A DNA stretch of 64,000 bases from Numida meleagris (lineage: Eukaryota; Chordata; Aves; Galliformes; Numididae): assembly GCF_002078875.1 (NCBI RefSeq), contig NC_034411.1, positions 56,163,464 to 56,227,463 on the forward strand. The letters are read 5' to 3'. Shown in pieces: positions 35,023-47,792 of this stretch (its first letter is position 1; each line of letters begins with the position of its first letter). Under the pieces are notes generated by a model that saw nothing but the letters and a program-made list of their open reading frames with translations, did not search any database and had not been told where the DNA came from. The position numbers and the translations under genes were made by a program.

Positions 35023-37053
35023 GTATGTATGAACACTGGGTACATTAAAGTAGATATTGTTTGATCTTTGTCTTGACTGTAGTTTTTGTGAGTCTAACTG
35101 CTAATTCCCATTGATGTTTATTTCCTGTTCCCGTTTCTTTCTATCTTATTTGCAGTATCCCCAGTCTGCCTGTTGAGGCTCAAAAACAGGGAAGGAAGGG
35201 ACTGTTCACTCGGCCTTCCTCCTTCTCATTTTGTCTGCAGATCTTTCAAAGGAAGCTTGCCCAGGCATCAAACTAAACCCATTTCACACAGATCACCTAG
35301 AAGAAACTGAATGGCAACAAATTCCACTCATTAACACCAATCTGGCCTGGGGCTGACCCAGCATGCCCAAAGCAGAAAGCTCTGTATCCCATTACCAAAA
35401 CTCTGAACACTGCAACTCACTTGACTACTTCTTATTTAGACTATAAATAGCTTAATTCCAGACACTGCCAGGCAGTACAACTGATAGCAGGCCCTAGTAG
35501 AGGACAGGGTGCCCTCCTCCAAGTCTTCACCTGAAAGCTTTCTTTCAACATTATCATCTAGTAGTTTACCTTGAAGAAAACCTCCTGCCAGGGGCAGTGT
35601 TTTGCTTTCATGCTGGTGGACGCTGGCTGTTTTTTTTTTTTATTGGGGAACTCATGTTTCCGTCAGGCCTCAGAGAGAACCAGTGATGTACCCTCCTAAC
35701 AATGAGGGAAGCAGTAGCACTTCAGCACCAAGCAGCTGACTTTGATATATTGGATGTATTGGTTCAGACTCCACAGGAATTCCTAGCCCAGATCCCACGG
35801 ATCCTGGTGTTGGCATGCAGAGGAAGCTTCCCCTCTGGATTCCTCCCCACTTCCAACCCCTTTTTGCAGAGGTAGGGCAGACAGGAGGATTGTTGGGTTG
35901 CTTTTGGTTCCCAGCCAGCACCCGCACACCAAGCCCTAGGCTGGAGGTAATGGACTACAAAAGGATTCCTAAGGCTGCTCGAAGCATACCTAACACATTT
36001 TGCACTCTGGACTTTCCTTCCCATGAGAATAGTGGTCTTGCTGCTTAGTGCATTTGCTTACTGACGTCTCCTTCTTCTAGTGGGCTCCACCTTCAACGTG
36101 GCCTCTTTTGCCCTGCTAGTTGCCCTCACTGGCGCTGTGGCTAAGGCAAGGGATGTTGGTGGGAGAGCAGCCAAAGCCATCTTTCCCTTCTGTAAAGCCT
36201 CCAGTCTTTCTGAGACACATTTCTTTGCAATTTCCTTCATAGGGGGCTTACTTCAAATTCATCACCATTAGATCTGATGCCTTGGGTGCTCAGAGTGCTG
36301 CAGAGATGCTGCATTCTTTGTTGAAAGTAAGGAGAGCTGGAATGATGGATTTTATTTTGTATTATTTTTGTTTAGAATCATAAACTTTGTCTTAGTGGGT
36401 GGGATCATTTACATGAACACATCACTCCTATGGAAACTATGCTGCTGCTCAGTTGAGAGACTGATTCAAGAAACTGCATTTTAAGGTTACTAATATCTAA
36501 GCAATGGTATACAGCTGTGTCTGTTTTCTATCCCCACAGTGAAGGACCAAGAGGACAAGACTGTGATAAGAAGATGAGAAAAGGAGAATTAATGCAGACA
36601 CACATTTAAAAATAAAGTACTGCAGTATTAGCAGACCAAGTCCTGCTTAGGAAAGCTTTTAACAGTTATCAGCAATGCTTTAGAAAACAGCCACAGTTTA
36701 CATGTGTAGCCAGTTGCTTTCTAATTGCTACAGCAGGCTACCACTGGGAAGAACAAAGGAAATATTTAGCACATCATAAATTCTTCTGTGGCCCTGCCGA
36801 GTGGCTGGAGTTCAGATTACACGTTTATAACCAACATTTGAGAGCAATTTCTCCTTCACTTTGAGAAAGTGGGTGGAGAAGCTGTTCGACACTTTCTTCA
36901 AATGCCTGAAGTAATGTGTGTCTGAAAGAAACTTGGGTTCAAAATTCTGTTCTTCTTGTCTTTAATTCAGGCTCATAATGTATGCTAATACATTGAAATA
37001 CACTAAAAAACTTTGTTAAAAAACAGATGGACTTGCCATTATTGGTGTTATAA

Positions 37054-37330
37054 TTATTTGCTTCCAGCTTTACTACTACTGTGTATGATTTGCTGAAATC
37101 CTGCAAGTTGATCACTATTTGCTTCCACTGGTGCTAAGTATCTTGCAAATGCTGTAGTGAGCTGTGCTAGTAACTGGACTGGAGGTACAATGACTCGGTA
37201 TTTAATTACGTCCCTGTCTGGCACATAGGATGTTGGGGCTCTGACATTTACAAAATTTTGTGCGACATAACAGAAAATATGCTGGTGCCCTGGCCAACTC
37301 AAGGCCACGTTTAGTTTCTGTTCTAGGTAA
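37054..37330 (-). other. Coding-like frame, unidentified
   Basis: A minus-strand frame without stops from about 37330 to the TAA at 37054. It contains YVAQNFVNVRAPTSYVPDRD, RVIVPPVQLLAQLTTAFARY and LAPVEANSDQLAGFQQIIHS, a mixture of hydrophobic and polar residues that looks like a folded protein segment. The only acceptor-like bases (ACCTAG near 37325) have a poor pyrimidine tract, and no ATG opens the frame. Its length is within what chance gives in 64 kb, and no family is recognised. Confidence 0.12.
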
Positions 37331-38413
37331 ATTCAAATGTTTCTTAAGTTTCCTGCAGAGTTTCACACGGATAAAATATTCTACATTAATTGTTCTTAAT
37401 GAGAAAGCAGTGTAACTGTTTCTTCAGCAGTTGCCAATACTGTAGAAGAGATGGAAGCAAGGGATTATTTTGTGTTCATTATTTGCTGTTAGTGGTTTCA
37501 GTGCTAACACATAATTTGAATGAAAGAAAAAAAATGTCTTAGAACTTCTCGTTATTTTTTTCCCCACAGTCACTAAAAATGCAGCATACTCAGAACTGAA
37601 AAGTCAAAACTCACAAGTATCTCTAGCCAAATTAGAAAAGAATATAAAAAATGAGGGACTAAGTGTATTTAAATAAAATAGTAAATCACTTCTAGGTGTT
37701 CTTGATGGTACTGAGTCTACAACCTTTGTTGCACGTAATATATTTTTTATATTGCTGGTCTGACCAAGATTTCAGAAAAAAATTCTGTCTTCTATCTAAA
37801 CAGCTGAGTGCTGATGCTTCAGACATGTCCACAAAAGTCCTCCCCAACCTCTACATACATAGCTGTAGAATAATAATGTATTTATACATCCTATTCTCTG
37901 TTGCTTGTATAAAATTTGCTGGAGATGCATTCCTGTGTGAATAAGAGCAGCTAAAAGTCTAATCATCCTACAGCCTGTAGAAGATGTAGAAATGTAAGGA
38001 AGCAAGCATAATCTGTAATGAAGGGAACAAGGCCAAAGATGACGATGCAGATGTTGCTAGAAAAACACAGGCTGGAACCATAGCTGTTGTTAGATAAGTT
38101 ACCTTAACATCTGTGTTATCTGCTCATAGTGGTTTTACCTATAAAATGTTACAGTGGCATTAATGTTTTAAGTTATATCCAACTTTCCTCAATGTGAAAA
38201 TCATTAATTAGATATATCCTTTAATAAGTCTTTAACTATCACAAAAATCTGGAGTATTAATTGCAGTAAGATAATGTTGCGTTTAAGTTGATCACTGTAA
38301 GTCCTTCAAAATCAAAATGGGTATAGTTAATGGAAAACAGCCACAAGAATGAAGACAAAGTAAATGGTAGTATTCTACAGTAAAAGTAATGTACAGCAAT
38401 TCTTCTACAGCCT

Positions 38414-38449
38414 AAAAAAAAAAGAAAAAAGAAAAAGAGAGAGAGAGAA
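38414..38449 (+). repeat. A-rich to GA microsatellite
   Basis: An A10 run passes through AAAAAG units into (GA)n of about six repeats. Confidence 0.85.
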
Positions 38450-40103
38450 GTTATGGAACATTAAAACTAAGTTTGAGCCCTGCCTCTCAATTCAAGGAAT
38501 CCCAGTGTCCCACCGCTGAAACATGACTGTTTCTGGGATAGACTGCAAAATTTTAGGTGAAAGAGAGACTGAGCCACATCAGTGTAACTTGGGTCTCTTT
38601 GTAAGAGCAGCCTCTGATTTAGTATGGTTTGGTACCATCACTGTTACTCCATAAAAATTAAGTGATATTAGAAAATTTTTCAAAATACTTTAGTTGTAGG
38701 AGATACAGCAAGTCTACATCATTAGAGGAAAAATCCTAGTACCCAGGCACTACCGGGAGATTTAAATACTTGAAGCAGTAACACAATACAATAGCTGAGG
38801 TGCTCAGAAGATGTCTGCTTCTATTTATGTCTTTCTTTCGTCAGCTTCACACTCTCCACCCCCACTTGCATTACTCCTCTTCCACAGAATAAATGGAATA
38901 TTTCACCCATGAATAACAGTGTTCTTTCTATAACAAAAAAAGCGCCTCTCAATGCCTTCACACCCGCACCATTTATAAATTGCAGATCCCGCAGCCATGG
39001 AAGGAAAGTAATAAGCCACTTTGCAGGTGAGATGTCTGTAGGTTAGAAGCAAAATGTACTGCTAAAACCTATTGGATTTTATCATTACAAAGTGTGTAGT
39101 TTCCCCAGACTTATGCTCCTACAGCCCATGGTCATAGCAAAACTATTTCCGTGGCAGTAAAGCTATCTAGAGGGCATATTGTAAATGCATTTACTTTTAT
39201 AGTTTGTTGCCAGTTTGGTAATCCATGTTTGTAAGAAATTGCGGAAGTGGTTTTAAAGGTTACAGAAATATCCAGACTAGAAAACTGGACGTGGAGGGTC
39301 TGCCCCCACTTTCTGCCATTGAATGAAATGGCAGATGGATGAGACCTTGTATCACGAACATATCTGGTACTTCCACAACCAATGTTATTGCCATTCTTTT
39401 TCCATTCTTGTTTCATCAAAACTATGAACTTTCCCTCTCTGTCTCTGCTCACTATTTACTTGTTATGAAACACTGGGGTCTCCATCGGGAGACCTTCAAA
39501 GACTCAATGCATGCAAAATATGTTTTTAAAGTGCATTAACATCATGGCAGCTACTTAGCTGAGTAATGCAAGCAAGCTGAGACTTTGTTGATGACTTGCT
39601 TTTGCTAGTTCTGTCAGCACTAACTTTTTTTTTATCTGAATTTATTGTAAGTAAAGGATGAGTCTTGTGCAAAACAAGATAACATTGGCTCATTTCAAGT
39701 CCTTTACATTCAAGGGGTGACACGGGACAGTAGTAGTAAGGTGCTCAAAGGATCTTGGATCTCTTCACTTTCTCAGACTACCCAAAATTTATTTTTCTTC
39801 ATCTCTTCCGGACCTTCTAGCTATCACTGTAGGATTTTTCCAGTGCTGTATGGTATAACAGTGAGCACCCAGAATCCTTAAAGAGGAAGAGATGAGGCAG
39901 AACAGTGAGCGATGAACTGGGAGAGATCAAGCCCTACAGTCTAAAACAGCTCTCGGGGGCCCTGTGTTAAAGATCGTCTCTCATAACAAATAGGAATAGA
40001 GCTCTAAGGGTTAAAACTGAAAGGTGAAAATGCTAATCCATGTGCACATTAGCTATGTGTGCTCTGCTAATTTGTGAATGTATGCACGTACACACAGAAC
40101 AGG

Positions 40104-40156
40104 GAATATATATATAAATTAATGGACATAATATATATCATATACCTATAAATAAT
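40104..40156. repeat. AT-rich simple sequence
   Basis: Several short TATATA runs separated by unique bases. The tract is degenerate. Confidence 0.7.
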
Positions 40157-43100
40157 ACATCCTAAAATGTTTGGATTTGTGTCCATAAGCATGCAATATT
40201 TAAGTCTGTAAAATGTACGCTGCATTTGGAAAATAATTCGTTTTTCACTATTACGCTACATCTCATGTGGGAAGAGACAACCTTGGCCTAGAGATCTGCA
40301 AGGGATATGCACAATGAATATTTAAACCCACACAGAGTCTTAAGACATAAGGAATTTGGATTCTAAATCAGTAAGCATTGTAAATAGCAAAATCATACGA
40401 AAAATGAGAGCTGCTGAAACATTAATGGATAAGTAATAAAACCCAGTATCTTTGCTTTAGGTTATCACTATTTCGTATCTTGGCACACTACCCCAGCTAA
40501 CCATTGTGTGCACCAGCAGCCCATGAGTTTTCTCCTGCAAGGAAATGCTGTACAAAGCTTGTAATGGACATAAAGCAGCCAGTCAGTGTACAAAGAGGTG
40601 AATCACAGCCCCATGAGAATTGCAACAGACTTGTGCGGGAAGAGTTTTCTTTTCTCTGGGCTCTGCCACAGTTTGTGAAAGTACCTCTGCTGAGAAGAAT
40701 CTGGGAAAAACTAGGAGCTGGTTAGCTGGTCAGATGTTTTCATGTCACATGGGACTTTCAGAAGCATCAGATCTTAAGTGCTCACGTAACTTTCAGAAGC
40801 CTGAAGTCACCACTGTCAGCCTACCAGTTCCCTTTTGATGTTGCCATTCTTCCAGAAGAAATGCTTTGAGCCTTTGCATAACAATGACCGCAAACCACAC
40901 AAATCCTATGACCAGTGATGAGTGTGCAGTTCTATTGTTAGAAGCAAACCACTTAAAAATACCATAACATATACTTTTTACACGTACTTTTAGAAGTCTT
41001 CTGTGTGAACAGAAAAATCATCCTTTCTTCCTCTTCAAGTTTTCAGTCAACAGAAAGATCTTGGGTAATTTTTATCTTAGTGAGGAGTGCATTTTACAGA
41101 AGTGTCTTTTAACACTGGTTCTTTCCCTTGGAAGGCCTAGAAGTTCTGAGTACAAGGTGCTTGCTGAATTAGTTATGATGTCACTGACACTTATAGAAGG
41201 GTATTTTTCTATCCTGGTTTAGGTGTCAATGACATCTGTAGCAACAAAACACTAAAATTTAAGCCTTGTTATGTAAATTGAAGAAAAGTTATTTAAAAAA
41301 ATATTTTGCTTTAAAATGAAATGCTTAGTCTAGACACAGATTCTGTTAATGATTTGAGATCACAAAAGTTCTGCAAGCAGGAGAATTGCTGTTAACTTTT
41401 AAGAGAAAAGAAAAACATTCAAGGTCATAAAATTCTCTTTACTACCTAAAAACAAGCACAGTTCCTTGAGTTGTATGTAGTTAGTTGCAGAAAATGCTTT
41501 CTAACTACATTATAAGGCAGACCACTTGCTTTATTCAGGTTTATCAAATTCACCTCATTGGAGCCATAGCAGAAGAAAGTAAATATAAAACAAAAATTGG
41601 GTTCTATTTCATGAACATTGTGTTTCCAAAATGCACTACACTTAAACCTAACCCAATCTTCCATCTTGATCTAAGTGATCATAATAGCTTCAGAAAAATC
41701 CTAAACTGTTTTAAATATAATCATATTAACAATTATGTTAATTTGTACCATTTGCAGACTAAAGCTATACATATGGCACAATTCATTTACAGATCTTTTA
41801 CAAAAATACTTTGTCTATCTTCATTTCTACCTGGAGAGCGTTATCTAGTATCCAGTCCTTCCAATGGAAACCAAACCAAATACATGCATCAAAATATCTA
41901 AACAAAGCTACTCCAAGACCATCTCTGAGGTACGTGGCTTTGATGAAGCAAATAGCTCCAATCAGAATCAGATTTGAAAAGTGGATAGTTTCATCCAGGG
42001 CAGCAAAACTGTAAAACTTAATCACATTTTTCTTTCTCTTTTCTCTGAGGGCTATGGTAGTTTAAGTATAAAAATGTGGAGTTCCATTTTTTATGACAGG
42101 GTTATTAGGTCTCCTTTAACTACAAATTTTTGAAAGCATTTATTAAGGAGATTAAAGGTAATCCCACAATTTTCAGTAGAAGGTGCAGTGGATTAGATAC
42201 TGTTTCCACATGGAAGTTGCAGGAATGTTTGCCTGTGCTCACACTGCTAATTTATTCATGAAGAGTTTAAAGTAATATTCACACATAAACCTCTCTAGGA
42301 GTAGAATCCAGCAACCTGATGGATAAAGAGTTAACTTAGGAAGTGGGAAATAGGGGTTAAAATCCTCTCAGATAAAGCAAGGAATTTAGCCTTGGTCATG
42401 ATTTCTTTGATCAACGCTCAAACCACAGAATTATGTTTTAAAGGTAACAAGAAAGTGGTTGGTAGTTCTCCTCCAGCTATTCCAAAGAAATCTAGAAAAA
42501 TGTTACTACATTTTATGGGTTCCTTACTGCTGTGCTTTAGGAATTACTTTATGTAAGTTATTTTAACAGGCCCCTTTAGTTGCTGAGTGGAGGGCTCCTG
42601 GATGCCAAGCATGCCTAAATGTCAAGACAGAAGTGGGCAGATCAGCTTGTTTATTAAGAATTTTTTTGCATATATACAGAAACAATGTTCTCAAGTGAAT
42701 AGGCATCTTTCTAGGATGCTTCAAGGACTAGCTCTTAGGCAGTTCTGAGAATCCCCATACTGCATGCAGTGACTGATATTTTCACCCAAGTCCCTCTTTT
42801 AAGCACCTATATTCGTGCGTAGATGAACAAATATCATGATACTACCACTGCCTGAGTACAAACCTCATTTTTGACAGTCCTTATTTTAACTTGGTGCAAA
42901 GTGACACCTACTGTCCCTCTATCTTTGTATTATTATCATCAGAAATTTATTTGTTTTATTTTTGTCTAACAATGAAGCCTATACTTGGCTAGAACCATCC
43001 TGAAAATAAGAAACAAAACAGATAGGATTATCTAAAAAAAAATATATGTACACTTGCCTTATGTATTACCAGCACTCATGGATATTCTCACAGCAACTTC

Positions 43101-44978
43101 ATACTGTAAATGGTTCTGGAAGTTGATTGATTGTTCCCAAACTACTACATAGTTTGAGTTGATTAACCGCATATATATTTTTGCCAGTATGTCTGGCTAC
43201 CTTTTAGAAGTTAGTGGATTGCTGGCCATATTAGAGAAACAGATTTTTTTAAGGATTGGAATCAGATTTGGCAGTAAAAGGTTCAGTTGCAAATTCACAG
43301 GTGATCTTAAAATCTCATGTGACATTAGAAAAAAAGAACTCTTTGCAGTGGAGAAATAAGAACCTGGATTCTATTTAAAATGACATCTCCACTTGCAATT
43401 TTTTTTATTTTTATTTTTTTAAAGCTTTAACATAAGCCCTCTAAGGGACAGTGCTCACTGAAATTTCTGGTATTTTCCCCTTTTCGTTTGAGATTCTCTT
43501 CCTAGGAATGAAGTAACATCCTGTCTTTTTAAAAGAAGAAAAATATCTGTTCAAAATGGCTTAACATTAAAAGATCTTTTGTCCTTTTCTTTGGCTTTTT
43601 CAGTTTTTAATGCGTTGTTTATGTATCTCTGTGGTTTAAAAAGACAGATGTATTTTATGTAATCTTCTATGTAAGCTTTTTTCATTTATGTTATAAATTG
43701 CTTTTCCATATTTTAAGATGTCGTGTTTTCAGGGAAAAATGACCCAAAAAATTGTGAGAAGTTATTTGTTGCCCACCATGAACTTCCAGATAAAGTGGGT
43801 ATAAATTGCAGAAGGTAATAAAATCCCAACTTATAAATAAGCCACATTTTTATTGTAGAAATGGCAATTAAAACTGTGTTGTTCTGTTTTATTTTTACTT
43901 TAAAACTGTAATATATGAGTTTCATTTGGATAGCAGCTAAACACTTAACAGCATGCTCTCAGATTTGCCCTTTGAGCAAAACAAAGTATTGAAGTTACAG
44001 ACCCCAGGCTGCTCAGAGATACAATGATGAACGGCCTCCTTACAGCGGAGGGCTTCTGGAGTCCACCAGGACAGGCTGTAAGCTATACATTATAAACTCA
44101 TACGGAACAATGTAGACAGAGATGCCAAAACTGTGAATTTTGTAACTGAATAGCAACAATTTAAGCCCATATGCCAGGCTGCATGTCATAGATTTCGGCA
44201 TTCTGAAGCGCAAGCCTGACCAAATTGGTGTCCCAATTTTTCATCTCTATAAACCTTTCCTCATTTTACCACCAGCTATGCTTTCTAACTCTTATGGGTT
44301 TGGATATCATTCAAGCACAATCCTATCAGTATCCTGAGCTGTTTTGTTTGTTTGAAAACAAACTAAACCACCAACACAATTGTTTTGTGTTTTAACAGAT
44401 GTGCAAATGTGTACTTTTATCTGTTGATTTGGAGTACCAGTAAATGTGAAAGCTGTTTGACCTGTGGCTGAGGTCCCACATCTGACTTAAAAATTCCCAG
44501 GCATTTCACACTAGAGAAATATCTGCATTGTTATGAATTGATATGGGACACGGTATCCATAAATATCTTAAGTATATACTTGAACAAGAACAGTCTGGTG
44601 TCCGTGAAGTTATCAAAGCAAAATGAAGGAAACTAATGGCAGACTTACAGTTGGTGCAGAGACAATCTGGTGGCTGTACAGCAGTTGTTAAAAGCTGTGA
44701 GATGTTCGTATTTTTGTGGACACTTTCTCTGTTTAAATTCTGCTCCTGTTTACGTTACTGTTTTTAAATGGGGCATGGCCAAATAACAGCCATAATTGAT
44801 ATTACTTCTGTCTGCACAGCGCTTAAATACTGTTTAGGTTTCATTGTCTTCCATTACACAGATCTGTATGTTAACACACTGATAAAAAGTCATTCTTCCT
44901 AGGACTGCTGAGCAGGTGAGGTACTTAAAACTACCAGAAGAAAGGCAGAAAAAGATGGGGCAAGATAGAGCTGAACTA

Positions 44979-45068
44979 GTGGATGGAAACTCTGCCCATG
45001 ACAGGGGAGTTGGAACTAGATGGTCTTTAAGGTCCTGACCAACCCAAATCATTATGAGATTCCATAGG
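44979..45068 (+). mobile_element. CR1 LINE 3' terminal fragment
   Basis: Sense-strand CR1 tail: GTGGATGGAAACTCTGCCCA, CAGGGGAGTTGGAACTAGAT, GGTCTTTAAGGTCCTGACCA, and a decayed octamer end (TCATTATGAGATTCCATAG). About 90 bases remain. It is the second plus-strand CR1 in the window. Confidence 0.9.
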
Positions 45069-47567
45069 AAGGGAGGGGAAAAAGCAAACAAAAGTAATTT
45101 TTAGAAGGCAAAATAGGTAAAGAGAGTGTGGATTATTTAACTGGGGGCTGGATTTATTCTAGCATTTTTTTCATTAAATTTAAGTTAATATAATTTACCA
45201 AAATCTATTCTTAATTATCCCACTGTGTTGATTTCAATTAAGTAATATGAAGGGGCTGACTTAGATCTGGTATATTACAGTATCCAGTACACAGAGCCAG
45301 AAGTAATCTACAGAGATATCCATTATGGAAGTCTACAGTTGATATGTATTTATGGAACTTTTTTTCCCCGTTTTTCTGTTTTTTTTTTTTTTTTTTTAGT
45401 GTCTTTTTTTGTTTTGTTTTAATTTGGAAAATAGTAGTTTTCAATAAGAATAACTCTCTTGTGCTCATGAGTTTTGGAAGTAATCCCAAGTTTTAAAACT
45501 ATCAACTAGGCATACGGAAACTGTTGAGATAAAGAGCCAGGAGATAAAACATACTATAGTGAGATAAGTTCTAATATCACTATCACTTTATAAAAGTACT
45601 TAATTAAAAGATAGCATAGTATGAAGACAAGAGACCTCTTTGATTCCCTAGCATATGTAAAATAAGATATATTAGTATGCTATAAAGTGCTACATGAGTG
45701 CCTTGTCTAGTTCTACCCTTTAAGTATATAATTTTCTGAGTACATTGACCACATATGACATTTCACATAGATATTAAATTAGCAAAATAATACTGTTTAA
45801 ATACATATCTACTGTATTATTTTTCTTGACAATTACACAAAAAGGTTAGATTCTGCTCTTGACTATTCAGATTCAACATGATCATCAATATGCTAGTGCA
45901 GCCTAAAGCAGTATGCAAATGAAAAATTTTCAGGAAGTTTCAAATAAAGTAAAATAAAACATGATAACAGTCATGATATTTTCTTTATTTCTACAGTAAT
46001 AGTGAGAAATGGACAAATTTCATTGAAACAGTTCTGCAGATAAGAAGTTTGCAGCTTCGTGATGGAATTTTCAGTTTTCCATACACAAGTTTCAGTGATT
46101 TAAAAAAGAATAATGTGCATTTGAATCCTATTATATCACTTTTATTCATTGAAATGGTCCCCAGGGATAATCCTGCGTAAGTATGTAGTGGGGGTGGCCC
46201 ACCTGGAGGAAACTGGGCCTGCTCTCCTAACGGAGAGAGGAGCTCTGGAATATAACAAGGCCACACATTATGTTCACATCCCTTAATTGAAACTTAGTTC
46301 CATAAGGCTGTCATACGTGCAAGGAGAGTAGAAGAAATATGGCTTCCTTTACCGGTCCTGTCTTCATAGCAAGCACAGCTGGTTGCATTTCTTTGCTTCT
46401 AATCCCTACTGTCCAGATGTGGTCCCACTCTTGTTCTCAAACCACATAGTCGTGGTAGTGTGGCATGGTGTTGGAACTGATAAACTCCAACATCCTGTTT
46501 CTTGATGCTGGCTTCCAACACATGTACAAGAAGAAGAATTTCTCCCCATTTATTTTATATAGTTTTCTAGCATTGTTCTATCCACTTGCATCAGGGGCTG
46601 GGAGCAAAACATTTGGCCCATAGTCAGATGATAAAACATAGAAGTAAAACTGGAAAGTCTAAATGCCCTTCTGGTTACTCATTCATCACTGGAAATACCT
46701 GAGCTGTTTTGGTTTTCTTGTTAAGAAAACATGAAATGATTACTTGCTTGGGGTTGGGGATTTCTTTTTGTCACAGTGGGGTTACTGCCTCTGAAGATCC
46801 AAGAACAAAAACCAAGAGGCACCATAGTTTCTAGGAGCTTTGAGGATAGAATTCAGAGGGATACTGCCATTAAAAAGGGAATTGTGCTGTAAAACACAGT
46901 GAATCCATTACTTTTTAAAGCATAGAAGACTGAGGAACAAGTTCCTTAGAGACCATCAGAGCTGTAGAATCAAATAAGGATATGTTATTGACTGCTATAC
47001 TCAGGCACATGCTAATCAGACTATGTGTATTTTAAAACCCATTTACAGTTTAATTTATGACCAATTGCACTACTTGTTTGGTATTTAAAGGTGTCACAGA
47101 CAGTTTGGATGGATTCCAAAAAGCAAGAAACGTTTTCTTCTTTCTCTAAGAACCAAGCAATACGCTTTTCTTTCCTTGATGAAAGATCCTGGCTCAGCAG
47201 GCAGAGCTGCCTCACAAAATGTATATATGTCTGAAATATAAGAAGCTTGCATCGACAAAGGAAAAGCCAAAAATGAAATAAAGAAAAGGCAGCAAGCTTG
47301 ATGACAAGCTGGCACGTTCAAATTCAAGGCTCAAATTCAATGTGAATCACAACCATGTGAATCTTACTCTGTTTCAGAACTGAAGCAAAGCTCAGACCTT
47401 GCATACAGAACAATTCTGCCTTGATTTGCACATGTGAGTAGACATACTGCAGTCGGTGGGATTGCTCTCTCATGCATGGAGCTAGCTACATGTGGGCTGG
47501 ATTATCTGTCTAATGCCCTGGAAAAGCTGACTTTTTTTTTTTAAATAGGTTGCAGTCATGACACTTT
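45069..47567. other. Unique AT-rich DNA
   Basis: A long T-rich tract with T18 is at 45358-45398. No gene or dispersed repeat is recognised. Frames are of chance length. Confidence 0.55.
45358..45398 (+). repeat. Poly-T tract
   Basis: T-rich run with an uninterrupted stretch of about eighteen T. It could be a minus-strand poly(A) of an unrecognised retroposed sequence, but nothing on its left is identified. Confidence 0.8.
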
Positions 47568-47792
47568 TCATAGAATCGTAGAATCACTAAGGTTGGAAAA
47601 GACCTCCAAGATCATCCAGTCCAACGTTCACCTACCATCAATATTTCGTCACTAACCCATGTCCTTTAGTACAACATCTAAACACTTCTTGAACACCTCC
47701 AGGGATGGTGACTTAATCACATCCCTGGGCAGCCTGTTCCAGCACCCAACCACTCTTTAGGAAAACAAATACTTCCTAATATCCAACCTGAA
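47568..47792 (-). mobile_element. CR1 LINE 3' fragment
   Basis: Antisense CR1: TTCATAGAATCGTAGAATCA, AAGGTTGGAAAAGACCTCCA, AGATCATCCAGTCCAACGTT, then TAGTACAACATCTAAACACT and GAACACCTCCAGGGATGGTG. The tail is the same type as the long copy at 8441 (AGTCCAAC...CACCTACCA) and unlike most other copies here, so the two belong to one CR1 subfamily. Confidence 0.92.

Larger units (their letters stand above)
35023..44978. other. Ten kilobases without a recognised repeat or gene
   Basis: AT-rich DNA with a moderately GC-richer patch at 35500-36330. Simple sequence includes T12 at 35630-35641, an A-rich/GA tract at 38414-38449, AT-rich runs at 40104-40156 and a T/A tract near 43400-43420. Minus-strand frames with a protein-like look at 36058-36240 (Lys/Arg/Ala-rich, ending KVEPTRRRRRQ) and 37054-37330 (with YVPDRDVIKYRVIVPPVQLL) are noted as findings. 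Neither is convincing as a gene. Confidence 0.5.

Noticed and set aside
41485..41901. 138-codon plus-strand open frame
   Set aside because: Similar-length frames exist on the opposite strand, and the peptide is rich in Ile/Asn/Lys/Phe as in random AT-rich DNA; no recognised motif.
44345..44400. Hairpin GTTTGTTTGAAAACAAAC followed by an acceptor-like TTTTGTGTTTTAACAG
   Set aside because: The stem is short and of low complexity, and no open frame or donor follows.
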